From positions 1 through 64,000 of the forward strand of contig CAZCIB010000005.1 of NCBI GenBank assembly GCA_964498755.1: 64,000 nt of DNA, read 5' to 3'. This DNA comes from RZZS01 sp964498755 (GTDB lineage Bacteria; Pseudomonadota; Alphaproteobacteria; Micavibrionales; Micavibrionaceae). The notes under the pieces were generated by a model. That model searched no databases. It was not told the DNA's origin and saw only the letters and a list, made by a program, of their open reading frames with translations. Numbering within the stretch: the first letter of the stretch is position 1; the number at the start of each line of letters is the position of its first letter. Positions 47,732 to 58,397 of the stretch are shown one piece after another. The translations under genes and the position numbers were made by a program.

Positions 47732-48827
47732 TCTTGGCGAACGATCATACGATATCGTTATTGGCGATCATCTTCTGGATAGCTCCGGCGATTATCTGCC
47801 TGAATCCTGTAAAAATTCCCGTATGTTTATCGTGACGGATGAAAATGTCGGGCCGTATTTTGAAGCGCGACTGCGCATCGCCTTGCAGCCTTATGCGGCG
47901 GAAGAAGTTAAAACCTATGTTCTGCCTCCGGGAGAGCAAACAAAGTCTTTTGGCGCGCTTGAAAAATTATGCTTATGGCTGCTTGAAAGCGACGCGGACA
48001 GGCGCTCAGTCATTTTTGCGCTCGGGGGCGGCGTAATTGGCGATCTCGCCGGGTTCGCGGCGGCTATAACGATGCGGGGCATTCGCTACGCGCAGGTCCC
48101 GACAACGCTTCTGGCGCAGATTGACAGCTCTATAGGCGGAAAAACTGCGATTGACGCGCCGCAGGGCAAAAACCTTGTTGGCGCTTTCCATCAGCCCGTA
48201 CTTGTCCTGAGTGACGTCGATGTCCTCCGGACTCTTCCGGACAGGGAGCTGAAAGCGGGTTACTTTGAAGGCCTCAAGCATGCTGTTATTCGCGATGCCA
48301 AGCTGTTTAAATGGCTGGAAGAAAACCGCGAAGCTATATTCAGGTGCGAACCTGACGCCCTTGCGTTTTTCGTAGAGCGCAGTTGCCGGATCAAGGCCGA
48401 AATTGTCGAGGAGGACGAGGTCGAGCATGGCGTTCGCGCGCTTTTGAATTTTGGTCATACGTTCGGGCACGCCGTTGAGGCGGCGTGCGGGTATGACGGG
48501 CGTATTTTGCACGGAGAAGCTGTCGCGATCGGGATGGTTTGCGCAAGCGAGCTTTCTTTTATGCTTGATCATTGCGCATGGGAGGACGTCGAAACTCTCC
48601 GCAGGCATCTGGCCGAATCGGGGCTGCCTGTCTCCATTGGTCAGATAAATTTGCCGGAGGGCGTCACGGCGGAAAATCTCTACGAGCGCATGAAGGGCGA
48701 TAAGAAAAGCGTGTCCGGGGAGATAAAATTCATCCTGACGCGAGGCATTGGCGACGCGTTCCTTGGCGGCGCCGTTGAAGAGCGTCTCGTGCTTGAAGTG
48801 TTGGAAAAATCAATGAATACTGCCTGA
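47709..48827 (+). CDS. aroB: 3-dehydroquinate synthase
   Basis: NAD- and metal-dependent cyclisation of DAHP to dehydroquinate. The 372 residues include VNLGERSYDIVIGDHLLDSS, VLPPGEQTKSFGALEKLCLW, GGGVIGDLAGFAAAITMRGI, VPTTLLAQIDSSIGGKTAID and LNFGHTFGHAVEAACGYDGR (metal-site histidines). The ATG at 47709 lies inside the end of aroK. The last residues are followed by the CorC-like gene after 54 bases. Confidence 0.96.
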   Translation: MTVNLPVNLGERSYDIVIGDHLLDSSGDYLPESCKNSRMFIVTDENVGPYFEARLRIALQPYAAEEVKTYVLPPGEQTKSFGALEKLCLWLLESDADRRSVIFALGGGVIGDLAGFAAAITMRGIRYAQVPTTLLAQIDSSIGGKTAIDAPQGKNLVGAFHQPVLVLSDVDVLRTLPDRELKAGYFEGLKHAVIRDAKLFKWLEENREAIFRCEPDALAFFVERSCRIKAEIVEEDEVEHGVRALLNFGHTFGHAVEAACGYDGRILHGEAVAIGMVCASELSFMLDHCAWEDVETLRRHLAESGLPVSIGQINLPEGVTAENLYERMKGDKKSVSGEIKFILTRGIGDAFLGGAVEERLVLEVLEKSMNTA

Positions 48828-48881
48828 GGCTTTAAAAAGCCTGTATTCGCGCCGCTTAAATTCATGTAAAAATATCAGCCG

Positions 48882-50165
48882 ATGGAAACTGAAATTATAC
48901 TCCTTCTGGCCGCGATCGGCGTGCTGATTTGCTTGTCCGGATTTTTTTCCGGTTCTGAAACGGCGCTGACGGCGGCTTCCCGCGCGCGCATGCACAATCT
49001 TGCGAAAGAGGGCAAAAGAGGCGCGGTCATAGTCAACAAAATCCGCGAGCATAAAGAGCGCATGATCGGCGCGATCCTGCTCGGGAACAATCTCGTCAAC
49101 ATTCTGGCGTCGGCGCTGGCTACTTCGCTTTTTATTAAAATGGTGGGTGAGGCCGGCGTATTTTACGCCACCGCCATTATGACGATGCTGGTCCTGATAT
49201 TCGCCGAAGTCCTGCCGAAGACCTATGCGCTGCACTCGGCCGATAAAATGGCGATGGCGATTGCGCCGGTCATGCAATGGGTGATCCGGATTTTTTCGCC
49301 GGTGACGGAGCTGGTCTCCCGAATTGTTCGCCTGACCTTGAAAATTTTCGGGGTTGATATTTCCGTCGTGAACGTCGGCGATCACATGGAAGTGTTGCGC
49401 GGCGTGATCGAGTTGCACCACGGCCCGGAAAAGGAAACGCTGGATCAACGCGCCATGTTGCGTTCGATTCTCGACCTTGCCGAAGTCGACGTTGAGGAGA
49501 TCATGACGCACCGCCGTAACGTGTCCATGATCGATTCGGATAATCCTCCGGAGACTATTATTGCGCAAGTACTGGACAGTCCTTATACGCGGCTTCCCGT
49601 CTATAAAGGCGAACAGGACAACATTATCGGCGTGATTCACGCCAAGTGGCTGCTGCGCGAGCTTAAGGATCAGGGCGGGGAGATGAACCGCATCGAAATC
49701 GACAAGGTCGCCGCCGAGCCGTGGTTCATCCCGGATACGACGTCTTTATACGATCAGCTGCAGGCCTTCAGGCGCAGGCGCGAGCATTTCGCGCTTGTGG
49801 TCGATGAGTACGGCAGCTTTATGGGGATAGTGACGCTCGAGGATATTCTGGAAGAGATCGTCGGAGATATTGACGACGAGCACGATATCGCCGTTGCCGG
49901 CGTACGCAAAATGCCAGGCGGAAGTTACCTGATCGACGGAACGGTCACGATCCGTGATCTGAACCGCGAATTCGACTGGGAGTTGCCGGACGATGACTAT
50001 TCGACCGTCGCCGGGCTTGTGCTCTATGAATCGCAGCGCATTCCTGAAACCGGGCAGAGTTTCACGTTCTTTGGCTACCGCTTCGACATTGTCCGCCGCC
50101 AGCGCAACCAGATCACGCTCATGCGCGTCACCCCGCCAAAAGACGAAAATAGAAGCGCGGCTTAA
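48882..50165 (+). CDS. HlyC/CorC family transporter (CNNM-CBS domain protein)
   Basis: A 427-residue inner-membrane protein. The N-terminal CNNM domain has three to four membrane segments (LLLAAIGVLICLSGFFSGSE, ILLGNNLVNILASALATSLF, AIMTMLVLIFAEVLPKTYAL). The CBS pair includes MTHRRNVSMIDSDN and VVDEYGSFMGIVTLEDILEE, and the C-terminal CorC/HlyC domain carries REFDWELPDDDYSTVAGLVL. Family members take part in Mg or Co ion homeostasis; the older name hemolysin is misleading. It is convergent with the toxin gene, overlapping it by 4 bases. Confidence 0.92.
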   Translation: METEIILLLAAIGVLICLSGFFSGSETALTAASRARMHNLAKEGKRGAVIVNKIREHKERMIGAILLGNNLVNILASALATSLFIKMVGEAGVFYATAIMTMLVLIFAEVLPKTYALHSADKMAMAIAPVMQWVIRIFSPVTELVSRIVRLTLKIFGVDISVVNVGDHMEVLRGVIELHHGPEKETLDQRAMLRSILDLAEVDVEEIMTHRRNVSMIDSDNPPETIIAQVLDSPYTRLPVYKGEQDNIIGVIHAKWLLRELKDQGGEMNRIEIDKVAAEPWFIPDTTSLYDQLQAFRRRREHFALVVDEYGSFMGIVTLEDILEEIVGDIDDEHDIAVAGVRKMPGGSYLIDGTVTIRDLNREFDWELPDDDYSTVAGLVLYESQRIPETGQSFTFFGYRFDIVRRQRNQITLMRVTPPKDENRSAA

Positions 50166-50548
50166 CGAATAAACCTGATATCGATCTCAAGCGTATGATT
50201 GAGACCTTCCCATGCGGCGTCGGCAGTCAGGACGGGAAGCCCCCTTTCTTTTGCGGCGGCAAGGCAGATCCGGTCTCCGAGCGATAGGCCTTTGTGTTTT
50301 GTAGGTTCGCGTAATTCTATCGCCCTGCTTGCGATGGGCGTTGTGACGTCCAGACAGGGCATGCCTATGCGTTCGATCCAGCCAAGCGCGTCCTTAGCCT
50401 CGAGCCCGCCATTTACGAGCGTTGCGCCGACTTCACAGAGATTGACGCTGGTAATCAGCGCGTGATCCGACAGGTCGTATACGATATCCCAGCCGGGCTC
50501 CTCGTAAATCAGGGCCAGCATGGCCGAAGCGTCCAGTAAAACGCGCAT
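50162..50548 (-). CDS. PIN-domain toxin (VapC family)
   Basis: A 128-residue PIN ribonuclease: VLLDASAMLALIYEEPGWD with the first Asp at about 5, Glu in VNLCEVGATLVNGG at about 39, LSLGDRICLAAAKERGLPV with Asp at about 93, and VLTADAAWEGL. Its antitoxin is encoded 2 bases upstream. The gene overlaps the CorC-like gene stop by 4 bases. Confidence 0.9.
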   Translation of the reverse strand: MRVLLDASAMLALIYEEPGWDIVYDLSDHALITSVNLCEVGATLVNGGLEAKDALGWIERIGMPCLDVTTPIASRAIELREPTKHKGLSLGDRICLAAAKERGLPVLTADAAWEGLNHTLEIDIRFIR

Positions 50549-50550
50549 GC

Positions 50551-50820
50551 TTATTCCCCGCCCTCCCTTGCCGCTTCTTCTCTTCGCGTTTGGAACAGGC
50601 TTTCCGTCAAGCTGTCATGTTCATGGCCGAGCTTTTGACGCAGATATTTCTGCGCCGCGCGTATGGCGTTTTTTCTGTTCATGACCTGAAGCGCGTAATC
50701 ATCGATGCGCAAAGTGAGTTCATCGCCCGGTTTGATATCGAGCGCCTTGCGCTGCGCCGCCGGGATAACGATCCGCCCGGCCTTGTCGATTGTCACGGTA
50801 TGGGGTTGCGTGTAATCCAT
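50551..50820 (-). CDS. AbrB/MazE-type antitoxin
   Basis: An 89-residue protein starting MDYTQPHTVTIDKAGRIVIP, the swapped-hairpin AbrB/SpoVT fold (GRIVIPAAQRKALDIKPGDE, LTLRIDDYALQVMNRKNAIR), followed by a basic helical tail that should bind the PIN toxin. The start at 50820 is set by the domain start; codons upstream to 50988 run through repeat DNA. An inverted repeat with TATAAT lies just upstream. Confidence 0.88.
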   Translation of the reverse strand: MDYTQPHTVTIDKAGRIVIPAAQRKALDIKPGDELTLRIDDYALQVMNRKNAIRAAQKYLRQKLGHEHDSLTESLFQTRREEAAREGGE

Positions 50821-50836
50821 GGCACAAAATCCTGTA

Positions 50837-50864
50837 TATGGTATTAATGGGATATTATACCATA
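50837..50864 (-). promoter_or_regulatory. Operator palindrome over the antitoxin -10 element
   Basis: Perfect 8-bp arms TATGGTAT (50837-50844) and ATACCATA (50857-50864). The minus-strand TATAAT at 50854-50859 overlaps the right arm. The -35 is weak. It likely serves autorepression by the AbrB-type antitoxin. Confidence 0.6.
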
Positions 50865-50893
50865 AAAGATGAATTTTGCCACAAGGTTCAAAA

Positions 50894-51054
50894 GCCTCTC
50901 CCTTCAGGGAGAGGCAACGAGGCTTACCGTTTTCGAAGAAAACGTTAGCCGCAGTGGTGAGGGACAAGGCAATGGCGATATCCCTCACTCGCTCAGCTAT
51001 AGCTTTGCCTTCGCCAAAGCGAAGCTTCGCTGCCCTCTCCCTGAAGGGAGAGGG
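50894..51054. repeat. Paired CCTCTCCCT/AGGGAGAGG hairpins before secA stop
   Basis: Two hairpins (50894-50914 and 51033-51054) in inverse orientation, with TTTTCG/CGAAAA and GAAGCTTCG stems between. A larger relative of the dapF/mtaB element. The gap 50865-51099 has no gene. Confidence 0.75.
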
Positions 51055-51099
51055 AATAAGGGGCGTTTTACTCCGTACCCAATTATTGTCCCCAATTAT

Positions 51100-53856
<2,757 letters not shown>

Positions 53857-54032
53857 GTGTTCTTTTCTGTCCTTATTTATATAGCCTGATATAAAGCTCT
53901 GCGGAAACGCCGTCAATCAAAGCCTTGTTTAAACATTCCCGGCGCTCTGGAAATCTTTATTCTTAGGCCTTGCGCTTTTATGTGATCTCAGGCATGAATC
54001 ACGCTTTAGGGATTCAAACGGAGTATCAAGGA

Positions 54033-55100
54033 ATGTCGGAATCACAAGGAAAAAAAAATACAGGCTTGTACGCCATTGTGGGCGTGCTCGTCGTCGTCGC
54101 TGTTGGAGCCCTCGTGTTCCTATCCGGAAATATGGGCGATAAGGAGAACAATTCGCAACGGAACACGATTGTTGCGGAAGCGTCCGAGGGGCAAACGGAA
54201 ACGCAAAACAGCCAGACTGCCGCAGCTGAAAACGAGCCGGCCGCCGGTACGGCGGAAGCTGACGTGACGGAGGAAGCGGAACGACTTGAAATCAAGCCCG
54301 GCAACCCGACTGTAGCCGTTGTCAATGGGGAAGAGATCAAACGGTCCGACGTTTTTTCGTTTATCGCGAACCTGCCTGAAAACGTCCGCCAGCTGCCCGT
54401 ACAGCAGCTCTTCAAAATGTCGCTTGAGCAGCTTGTGAACGCAAAGCTCGTTGAAAAGCGCGCGACCCAGGCGAACCTTGAGAGTAACGAGCAAGTTCAG
54501 GAGCAGCTTGAGCAAGCGAAAGAGCAGATCATGCGCACTGTTTTCCTGCAACAGCAGGTCGACGAACGGATCACTGAAGAGAGCCTGCAGGAGCTGTATC
54601 AGGCTTATACCGAGCAAATCGGCGAAACGCCCGAGAGAAAAGCGCGGCATATTCTGGTTGAAGACAAGGCGACCGCTGAAAAGCTGATCAAGGAAGCCAA
54701 GGGCGGCGCGGATTTCGAAGAACTCGCCAGAGAACACTCCACGGGTCCCTCCGCCGCTGAAGGCGGGGATCTTGGATGGTTCGCCAAAAATGAAATGGTC
54801 GCCGAGTTCGCGAACGCCGCCTTTAACATCGAGCCGGGCAATGTCGGTGACGAGCCGGTTGAAACGCAGTTCGGCTGGCATGTCGTCAAAGTTGAAGACG
54901 CCCGCACGCGTCAGCCGCCTTCTTTCGAGGAAGCCAAGCCGATGATTGAAAGCCAGCTGCGCCGTCAGGTTCTGGACCAGATGGTCAATGAGTGGCGGGA
55001 AGAGGCCGAGATCGAGGTGTATAACATCAATGGCGAGGAAATTGCCGAGGCTGAAGCGGAAACATCCGGTGAAGCTGCAACTGAAACGTCCGCCAATTGA
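54033..55100 (+). CDS. Peptidylprolyl isomerase (parvulin/PpiC type), membrane-anchored
   Basis: A 355-residue exported foldase. The start MSESQGKKNTGLYAIVGVLV at 54033 (GGAG 9 bases upstream) gives a single N-terminal membrane anchor. An acidic linker is followed by a SurA/PrsA-like helical domain (VVNGEEIKRSDVFSFIANLP, LVEKRATQANLESNEQVQEQ). The parvulin domain runs from about 195 to 285: ARHILVEDKATAEKLIKEAK, STGPSAAEGGDLGWF and FGWHVVKVEDAR. The Glu/Thr-rich tail is disordered. It is divergent from secA, so both act in export. Confidence 0.88.
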   Translation: MSESQGKKNTGLYAIVGVLVVVAVGALVFLSGNMGDKENNSQRNTIVAEASEGQTETQNSQTAAAENEPAAGTAEADVTEEAERLEIKPGNPTVAVVNGEEIKRSDVFSFIANLPENVRQLPVQQLFKMSLEQLVNAKLVEKRATQANLESNEQVQEQLEQAKEQIMRTVFLQQQVDERITEESLQELYQAYTEQIGETPERKARHILVEDKATAEKLIKEAKGGADFEELAREHSTGPSAAEGGDLGWFAKNEMVAEFANAAFNIEPGNVGDEPVETQFGWHVVKVEDARTRQPPSFEEAKPMIESQLRRQVLDQMVNEWREEAEIEVYNINGEEIAEAEAETSGEAATETSAN

Positions 55101-55120
55101 TTATAACGAAATCTTGTTTA

Positions 55121-55186
55121 GCATCCCGATGGATGCCGGGATCCAGCCGAATAAAAAGCTCTGGATCGCGGCTTTCGCCGGGATGT
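55121..55186 (+). terminator. GCATCCCG repeat acting as a terminator
   Basis: Hairpins CATCCCGATGGATGCCGGGAT and ATCGCGGCTTTCGCCGGGAT, the latter followed by seven T's. A dispersed-family repeat placed between the parvulin gene and mutT. Confidence 0.6.
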
Positions 55187-55206
55187 TTTTTTATTGAGCT
55201 CCTTTT

Positions 55207-55617
55207 ATGACGTCATCATTGCCCTTGATTTTTGTCTCCGCCGCCGCACTCGTCGACGCGGAAGGGCGCGTTCTTCTGGCGCAAAGGCCCGAAGGCAAGA
55301 AAATGGCCGGCCTCTGGGAATTTCCGGGCGGCAAGGTCCATGAAGGAGAAACGCCGGAAGCGGCGTTAGTGCGCGAGTTGAAGGAAGAGCTGGGCATTGA
55401 CGCGCTTGCGAAGGAGCTTGAGCCAGCCTGCTTCGCCTCGCACGCCTATCAGGATTTTCATCTATTCATGCCGCTTTACGTTTGCAGGAAATGGGAAGGG
55501 GAAGTGCGGGCCATGGAGCACACGGCTCTGGAATGGGTTTCGCTTGATCGCATGAAAAGTTACGCTATGCCGGAGGCGGATATGCCGTTGGTTGATTTAT
55601 TGCAAAAGATACTTTGA
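55207..55617 (+). CDS. mutT: MutT/Nudix nucleoside triphosphate pyrophosphohydrolase
   Basis: A 136-residue Nudix hydrolase of the MutT type (8-oxo-dGTP clean-up is the family role). The Nudix box, with the pattern GxxxxxExxxxxxxREUxEExGU, is complete from GGKVHEGETPEAALV to RELKEELGI at about residues 38-60. VLLAQRPEGKKMAGLWEFPG precedes it. The stop overlaps the methyltransferase start as TGATG, and the two are co-transcribed. Confidence 0.92.
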   Translation: MTSSLPLIFVSAAALVDAEGRVLLAQRPEGKKMAGLWEFPGGKVHEGETPEAALVRELKEELGIDALAKELEPACFASHAYQDFHLFMPLYVCRKWEGEVRAMEHTALEWVSLDRMKSYAMPEADMPLVDLLQKIL

Positions 55618-56339
55618 TGTTTGGCTCCGTATACGATTACCGGGATTTTTACGCAAAGCCCGTTGGCAGGGTCGTTCAGAAAACACTCTCGGACAAGATC
55701 CTCGAATGCTGGCCGGATTGCAATAACCTCTCTTTGCTTGGACTGGGATATGCCGCCCCGTTTATGCCGGTCTATGAGGAAAAAGCCGCGCAGGTCATGC
55801 TTTCCATGCCCGCGTCTTTAGGCGCGCACCACTGGCCGGATGACATGCCCGGCAAGGTTTGTCTGGCGGAAGACACTGAACTGCCCTTTGAGACGAACAG
55901 CATAGACCGCATATTGATCGTTCACGGTCTGGAGCGCACGGAGCTTGTTCCTTCTTCGCTCGAGGAAATCTGGCGCGTTCTTAAAAGTAATGGCCGCGTT
56001 CTGATAATTGCTCCGAACCGCCTTGGCTTATGGTCGAAGGCGGAATGGACGCCGTTCGGGCACGGCCGCCCGTACTCGCAAATGCAGCTGACGAGCATGC
56101 TCAAGGACGCTTTGTTTGTGCAGGAACGCTGTTGCGAATCACTTTTCATGCCGCCTTTAAAATCGCGGCTGGTCATGCGCGGCGCGCGTTTTTTTGAAAC
56201 TTTTGGGAAATACGTCTACCCGGTCCTTGGCGGCGCGCTCGTGATTGAAGCCAGCAAGCAGCTCTATGCGCCGTCAAGCGGCGCGAAAGCTCCGGCGCGT
56301 CTGGTGGTCAGGAGCAGGGTTGCCGCGATTGGAAGTTGA
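55617..56339 (+). CDS. SAM-dependent methyltransferase (class I)
   Basis: A 240-residue class I methyltransferase. The SAM-binding Gly-rich motif is LSLLGLGYAAPFMPVYEE at about 38-55, the acidic second motif is LAEDTELPFETNSIDRILIV at about 83-102, and EEIWRVLKSNGRVLIIAPNR at about 118-137 is the post-motif strand. The substrate is unknown. The ATG at 55617 overlaps the mutT stop. Its 3' end is 12 bases from the convergent metA stop. Confidence 0.87.
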   Translation: MFGSVYDYRDFYAKPVGRVVQKTLSDKILECWPDCNNLSLLGLGYAAPFMPVYEEKAAQVMLSMPASLGAHHWPDDMPGKVCLAEDTELPFETNSIDRILIVHGLERTELVPSSLEEIWRVLKSNGRVLIIAPNRLGLWSKAEWTPFGHGRPYSQMQLTSMLKDALFVQERCCESLFMPPLKSRLVMRGARFFETFGKYVYPVLGGALVIEASKQLYAPSSGAKAPARLVVRSRVAAIGS

Positions 56340-56351
56340 GAGCCGCGACTC

Positions 56352-57413
56352 TTAGCTATAAAGCCCGAACGGATCGTCCGGATTGACGCCGTCCATAAAC
56401 GGCAGTTTGCGGTCAACATTGGTCGTCTGGTAAACGGCGCCGACCCAGTTGCCGATCATCGATTTTGCGCTGTCGCGCCATGTGTTTTCCAAAAAGCGCT
56501 CGATTTCATTTTCCGGGAACGGAATATCCGTATCGCCCGCAAGTATCCGTTCTTTATATGGCTCAAGGATTTCAAGCGAGCGCGGCCCGAAATAGTTTTC
56601 CGGCCAGGGCGGGTAATCGGCGCGCGCGCCTTCAACAAAGTTTTGTACCTCGCGCCTGTACTCTTTCATCAGGCTGATCGCGTCATATTCCGGATGACCT
56701 TGAAAGCAGATCAGACGAAACCCGTCCGGGCTCGTCGCGACGTGAACGCCGGCGTCCTCGCTGTCGACCAGTACGCGCATACCCGCGTTTTCAAACTGCC
56801 GCCATGTGATTTCGCTGTAACGCGAATGCGGGACGTCAAAAATCGTGTTCATGTTGCGCACGACAGGGTGCTTGCGGTTGCGGACCCGATGACCGTAGAC
56901 GCCCCATTGCTTCTCGTCGCGCCAGTGCGGCGCCTCGCCGAAAACGTAGTTCATTACCGCGTGTGAAGCCAGACAGGAACAAAGAGTCGAGGTTACGTTC
57001 TCATGCGCCCACTCAATCAGATCGCGCAGAGGATGCCAGAACGCCTCATCGGCCACGGCCGGGTTTGTTTCCTCATTTGCGCCGGTAACGATTAACGCGT
57101 CAAGCCCTTCTTCGCGCAGCTTGTCAAAGGATTCATAAAAACGCTGAAAATGCTCCCGGGCGTTGTCGCCGCGGTTGCCGACGGGCAGGGTAAAGGGATG
57201 AATATAAAACTGCGCGATCTTGTTACTGTCCCCGACAAGCCGGAAAAACTGACGCTCGGTCGCCTCTATCGCCGCGTCCGGCATCATGTTGCAAAAGCCG
57301 ATATGAAGCTCGCGGATATCCTGTTGCAGCGCGCGCCCTTCATGCATCACAGTCCAGCCTTCGGCTTCTATCCGTTCGAAGGTTGGCAGCTTGGAATGAC
57401 GAATCAGTGGCAT
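56352..57413 (-). CDS. metA: Homoserine O-acyltransferase, MetA family (probably acetyl-CoA-using)
   Basis: Activates homoserine for methionine synthesis. 353 residues. The start MPLIRHSKLPTFERIEAEGW at 57413 has GGAG 9 bases upstream; codons further upstream are shadow. Catalytic Cys is about 147 in CSCLASHAVMN, and the His/Glu pair is H240/E242 in GHPEYDA. The specificity position (Glu for acetyl-CoA, Gly for succinyl-CoA, equivalent to B. cereus residue 111) appears to be Glu115 in VTGANEETN, so homoserine O-acetyltransferase is predicted. It is divergent from the chorismate mutase gene. Confidence 0.88.
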   Translation of the reverse strand: MPLIRHSKLPTFERIEAEGWTVMHEGRALQQDIRELHIGFCNMMPDAAIEATERQFFRLVGDSNKIAQFYIHPFTLPVGNRGDNAREHFQRFYESFDKLREEGLDALIVTGANEETNPAVADEAFWHPLRDLIEWAHENVTSTLCSCLASHAVMNYVFGEAPHWRDEKQWGVYGHRVRNRKHPVVRNMNTIFDVPHSRYSEITWRQFENAGMRVLVDSEDAGVHVATSPDGFRLICFQGHPEYDAISLMKEYRREVQNFVEGARADYPPWPENYFGPRSLEILEPYKERILAGDTDIPFPENEIERFLENTWRDSAKSMIGNWVGAVYQTTNVDRKLPFMDGVNPDDPFGLYS

Positions 57414-57489
57414 GGGTATCGACTCCGTTTGATTTCTTGAGCTGTTCAGAGTAAGACTTTGCTTATAACGGCATGATTTCAAGAAGTCT

Positions 57490-58395
57490 ATGACAAAGAA
57501 ACTCGACGAAATACGGAACCAGATCGACGATCTCGATAACCGGATACATGATTTGCTCATGGAGCGGGCGTCGCTGATCGGCGCAATTATCGATGAAAAG
57601 AAAAAAGGCAAGCTTCAGATCGTGCAGCCCGCAAGAGAAGCCGTTATGATCCGCCGCCTGCTTGGCCGGCATGAAGGAGACTTGCCAAAGGCCGCGATTG
57701 TGCGTATCTGGCGCGAGCTCGTCGGCGCGGTCACGTTGCTGCAAACGGGACTGAAAGTCGCCGTGACGGTGACCGATGAGCGCAGTATGCAGTTCTGGGA
57801 CATGGCGCGGGATTATTTCGGCAGCGTGTTGCCGATGGTCAAGGTCAGTAATCCGCTGGCCGCTGTCGGCATGGTACGCGAGGGCGAGGCGACGTTCGCC
57901 GTTGTCCCCTGGCCGCAGGATGGCGCGGAAAATCCATGGTGGATATATCTGAACAGTCAGGAACAGAACGCGCCGCGCGTGGTTGTGCGTCTGCCATATG
58001 GAGACATAGAGGGAATTCCTACAGGCACGGAAAATATGGCGCTCATCGTATCGAATATTGCTTATGATGAAACCGGCGATGATATGAGCTTTCTGGCCCT
58101 TGAAATCGATCAGAGCGTCAGCCGCGCAAGAATTGTCGACAAGGCGAAAAAGGCTGGTCTCGTTCCCGTTTCCCTCAATTCCCGCAAATGCCCGAATCAG
58201 TCCATGCCCACGATGCATTTGCTTGAGGTGGAAGGGTATGTCGATTCGTCGGACAGCCGCCTTCAGGAAATACTGGCCGATCTTGAGGATCCTTACGGAC
58301 GCATTGCATGTATCGGCGGGTATCCCAAGCCGCCAATATTTGAAAATCTTGGTAATAAAGTTGAAATTACTCACAAGCGCGTCGCGGCTGAATAA
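57490..58395 (+). CDS. Chorismate mutase fused to a degenerate prephenate dehydratase-like region
   Basis: A 301-residue protein. The N-terminal AroQ domain (about 1-90) carries LDEIRNQIDDLDNRIHDLLM and PAREAVMIRRLLG, with the catalytic Arg and Lys pattern. The rest follows the periplasmic-binding-type prephenate dehydratase fold but has GTENMALIVSN where the catalytic TRF motif belongs. It ends with an ACT-like stretch (SVSRARIVDKAKKAGLVPVS, LADLEDPYGRIACIGGYPKP). It is therefore probably a chorismate mutase with a regulatory tail. tyrC follows 2 bases downstream. Confidence 0.82.
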   Translation: MTKKLDEIRNQIDDLDNRIHDLLMERASLIGAIIDEKKKGKLQIVQPAREAVMIRRLLGRHEGDLPKAAIVRIWRELVGAVTLLQTGLKVAVTVTDERSMQFWDMARDYFGSVLPMVKVSNPLAAVGMVREGEATFAVVPWPQDGAENPWWIYLNSQEQNAPRVVVRLPYGDIEGIPTGTENMALIVSNIAYDETGDDMSFLALEIDQSVSRARIVDKAKKAGLVPVSLNSRKCPNQSMPTMHLLEVEGYVDSSDSRLQEILADLEDPYGRIACIGGYPKPPIFENLGNKVEITHKRVAAE

Positions 58396-58397
58396 AA

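Noticed and set aside
53857..53916. secA start at 53916
   Set aside because: The MLLNLATKIFG start at 53856 matches the family N-terminus.
57463..58374. 303-codon minus-strand frame opposite the chorismate mutase gene
   Set aside because: Antisense shadow; the plus strand has the AroQ motif and neighbours in operon spacing.
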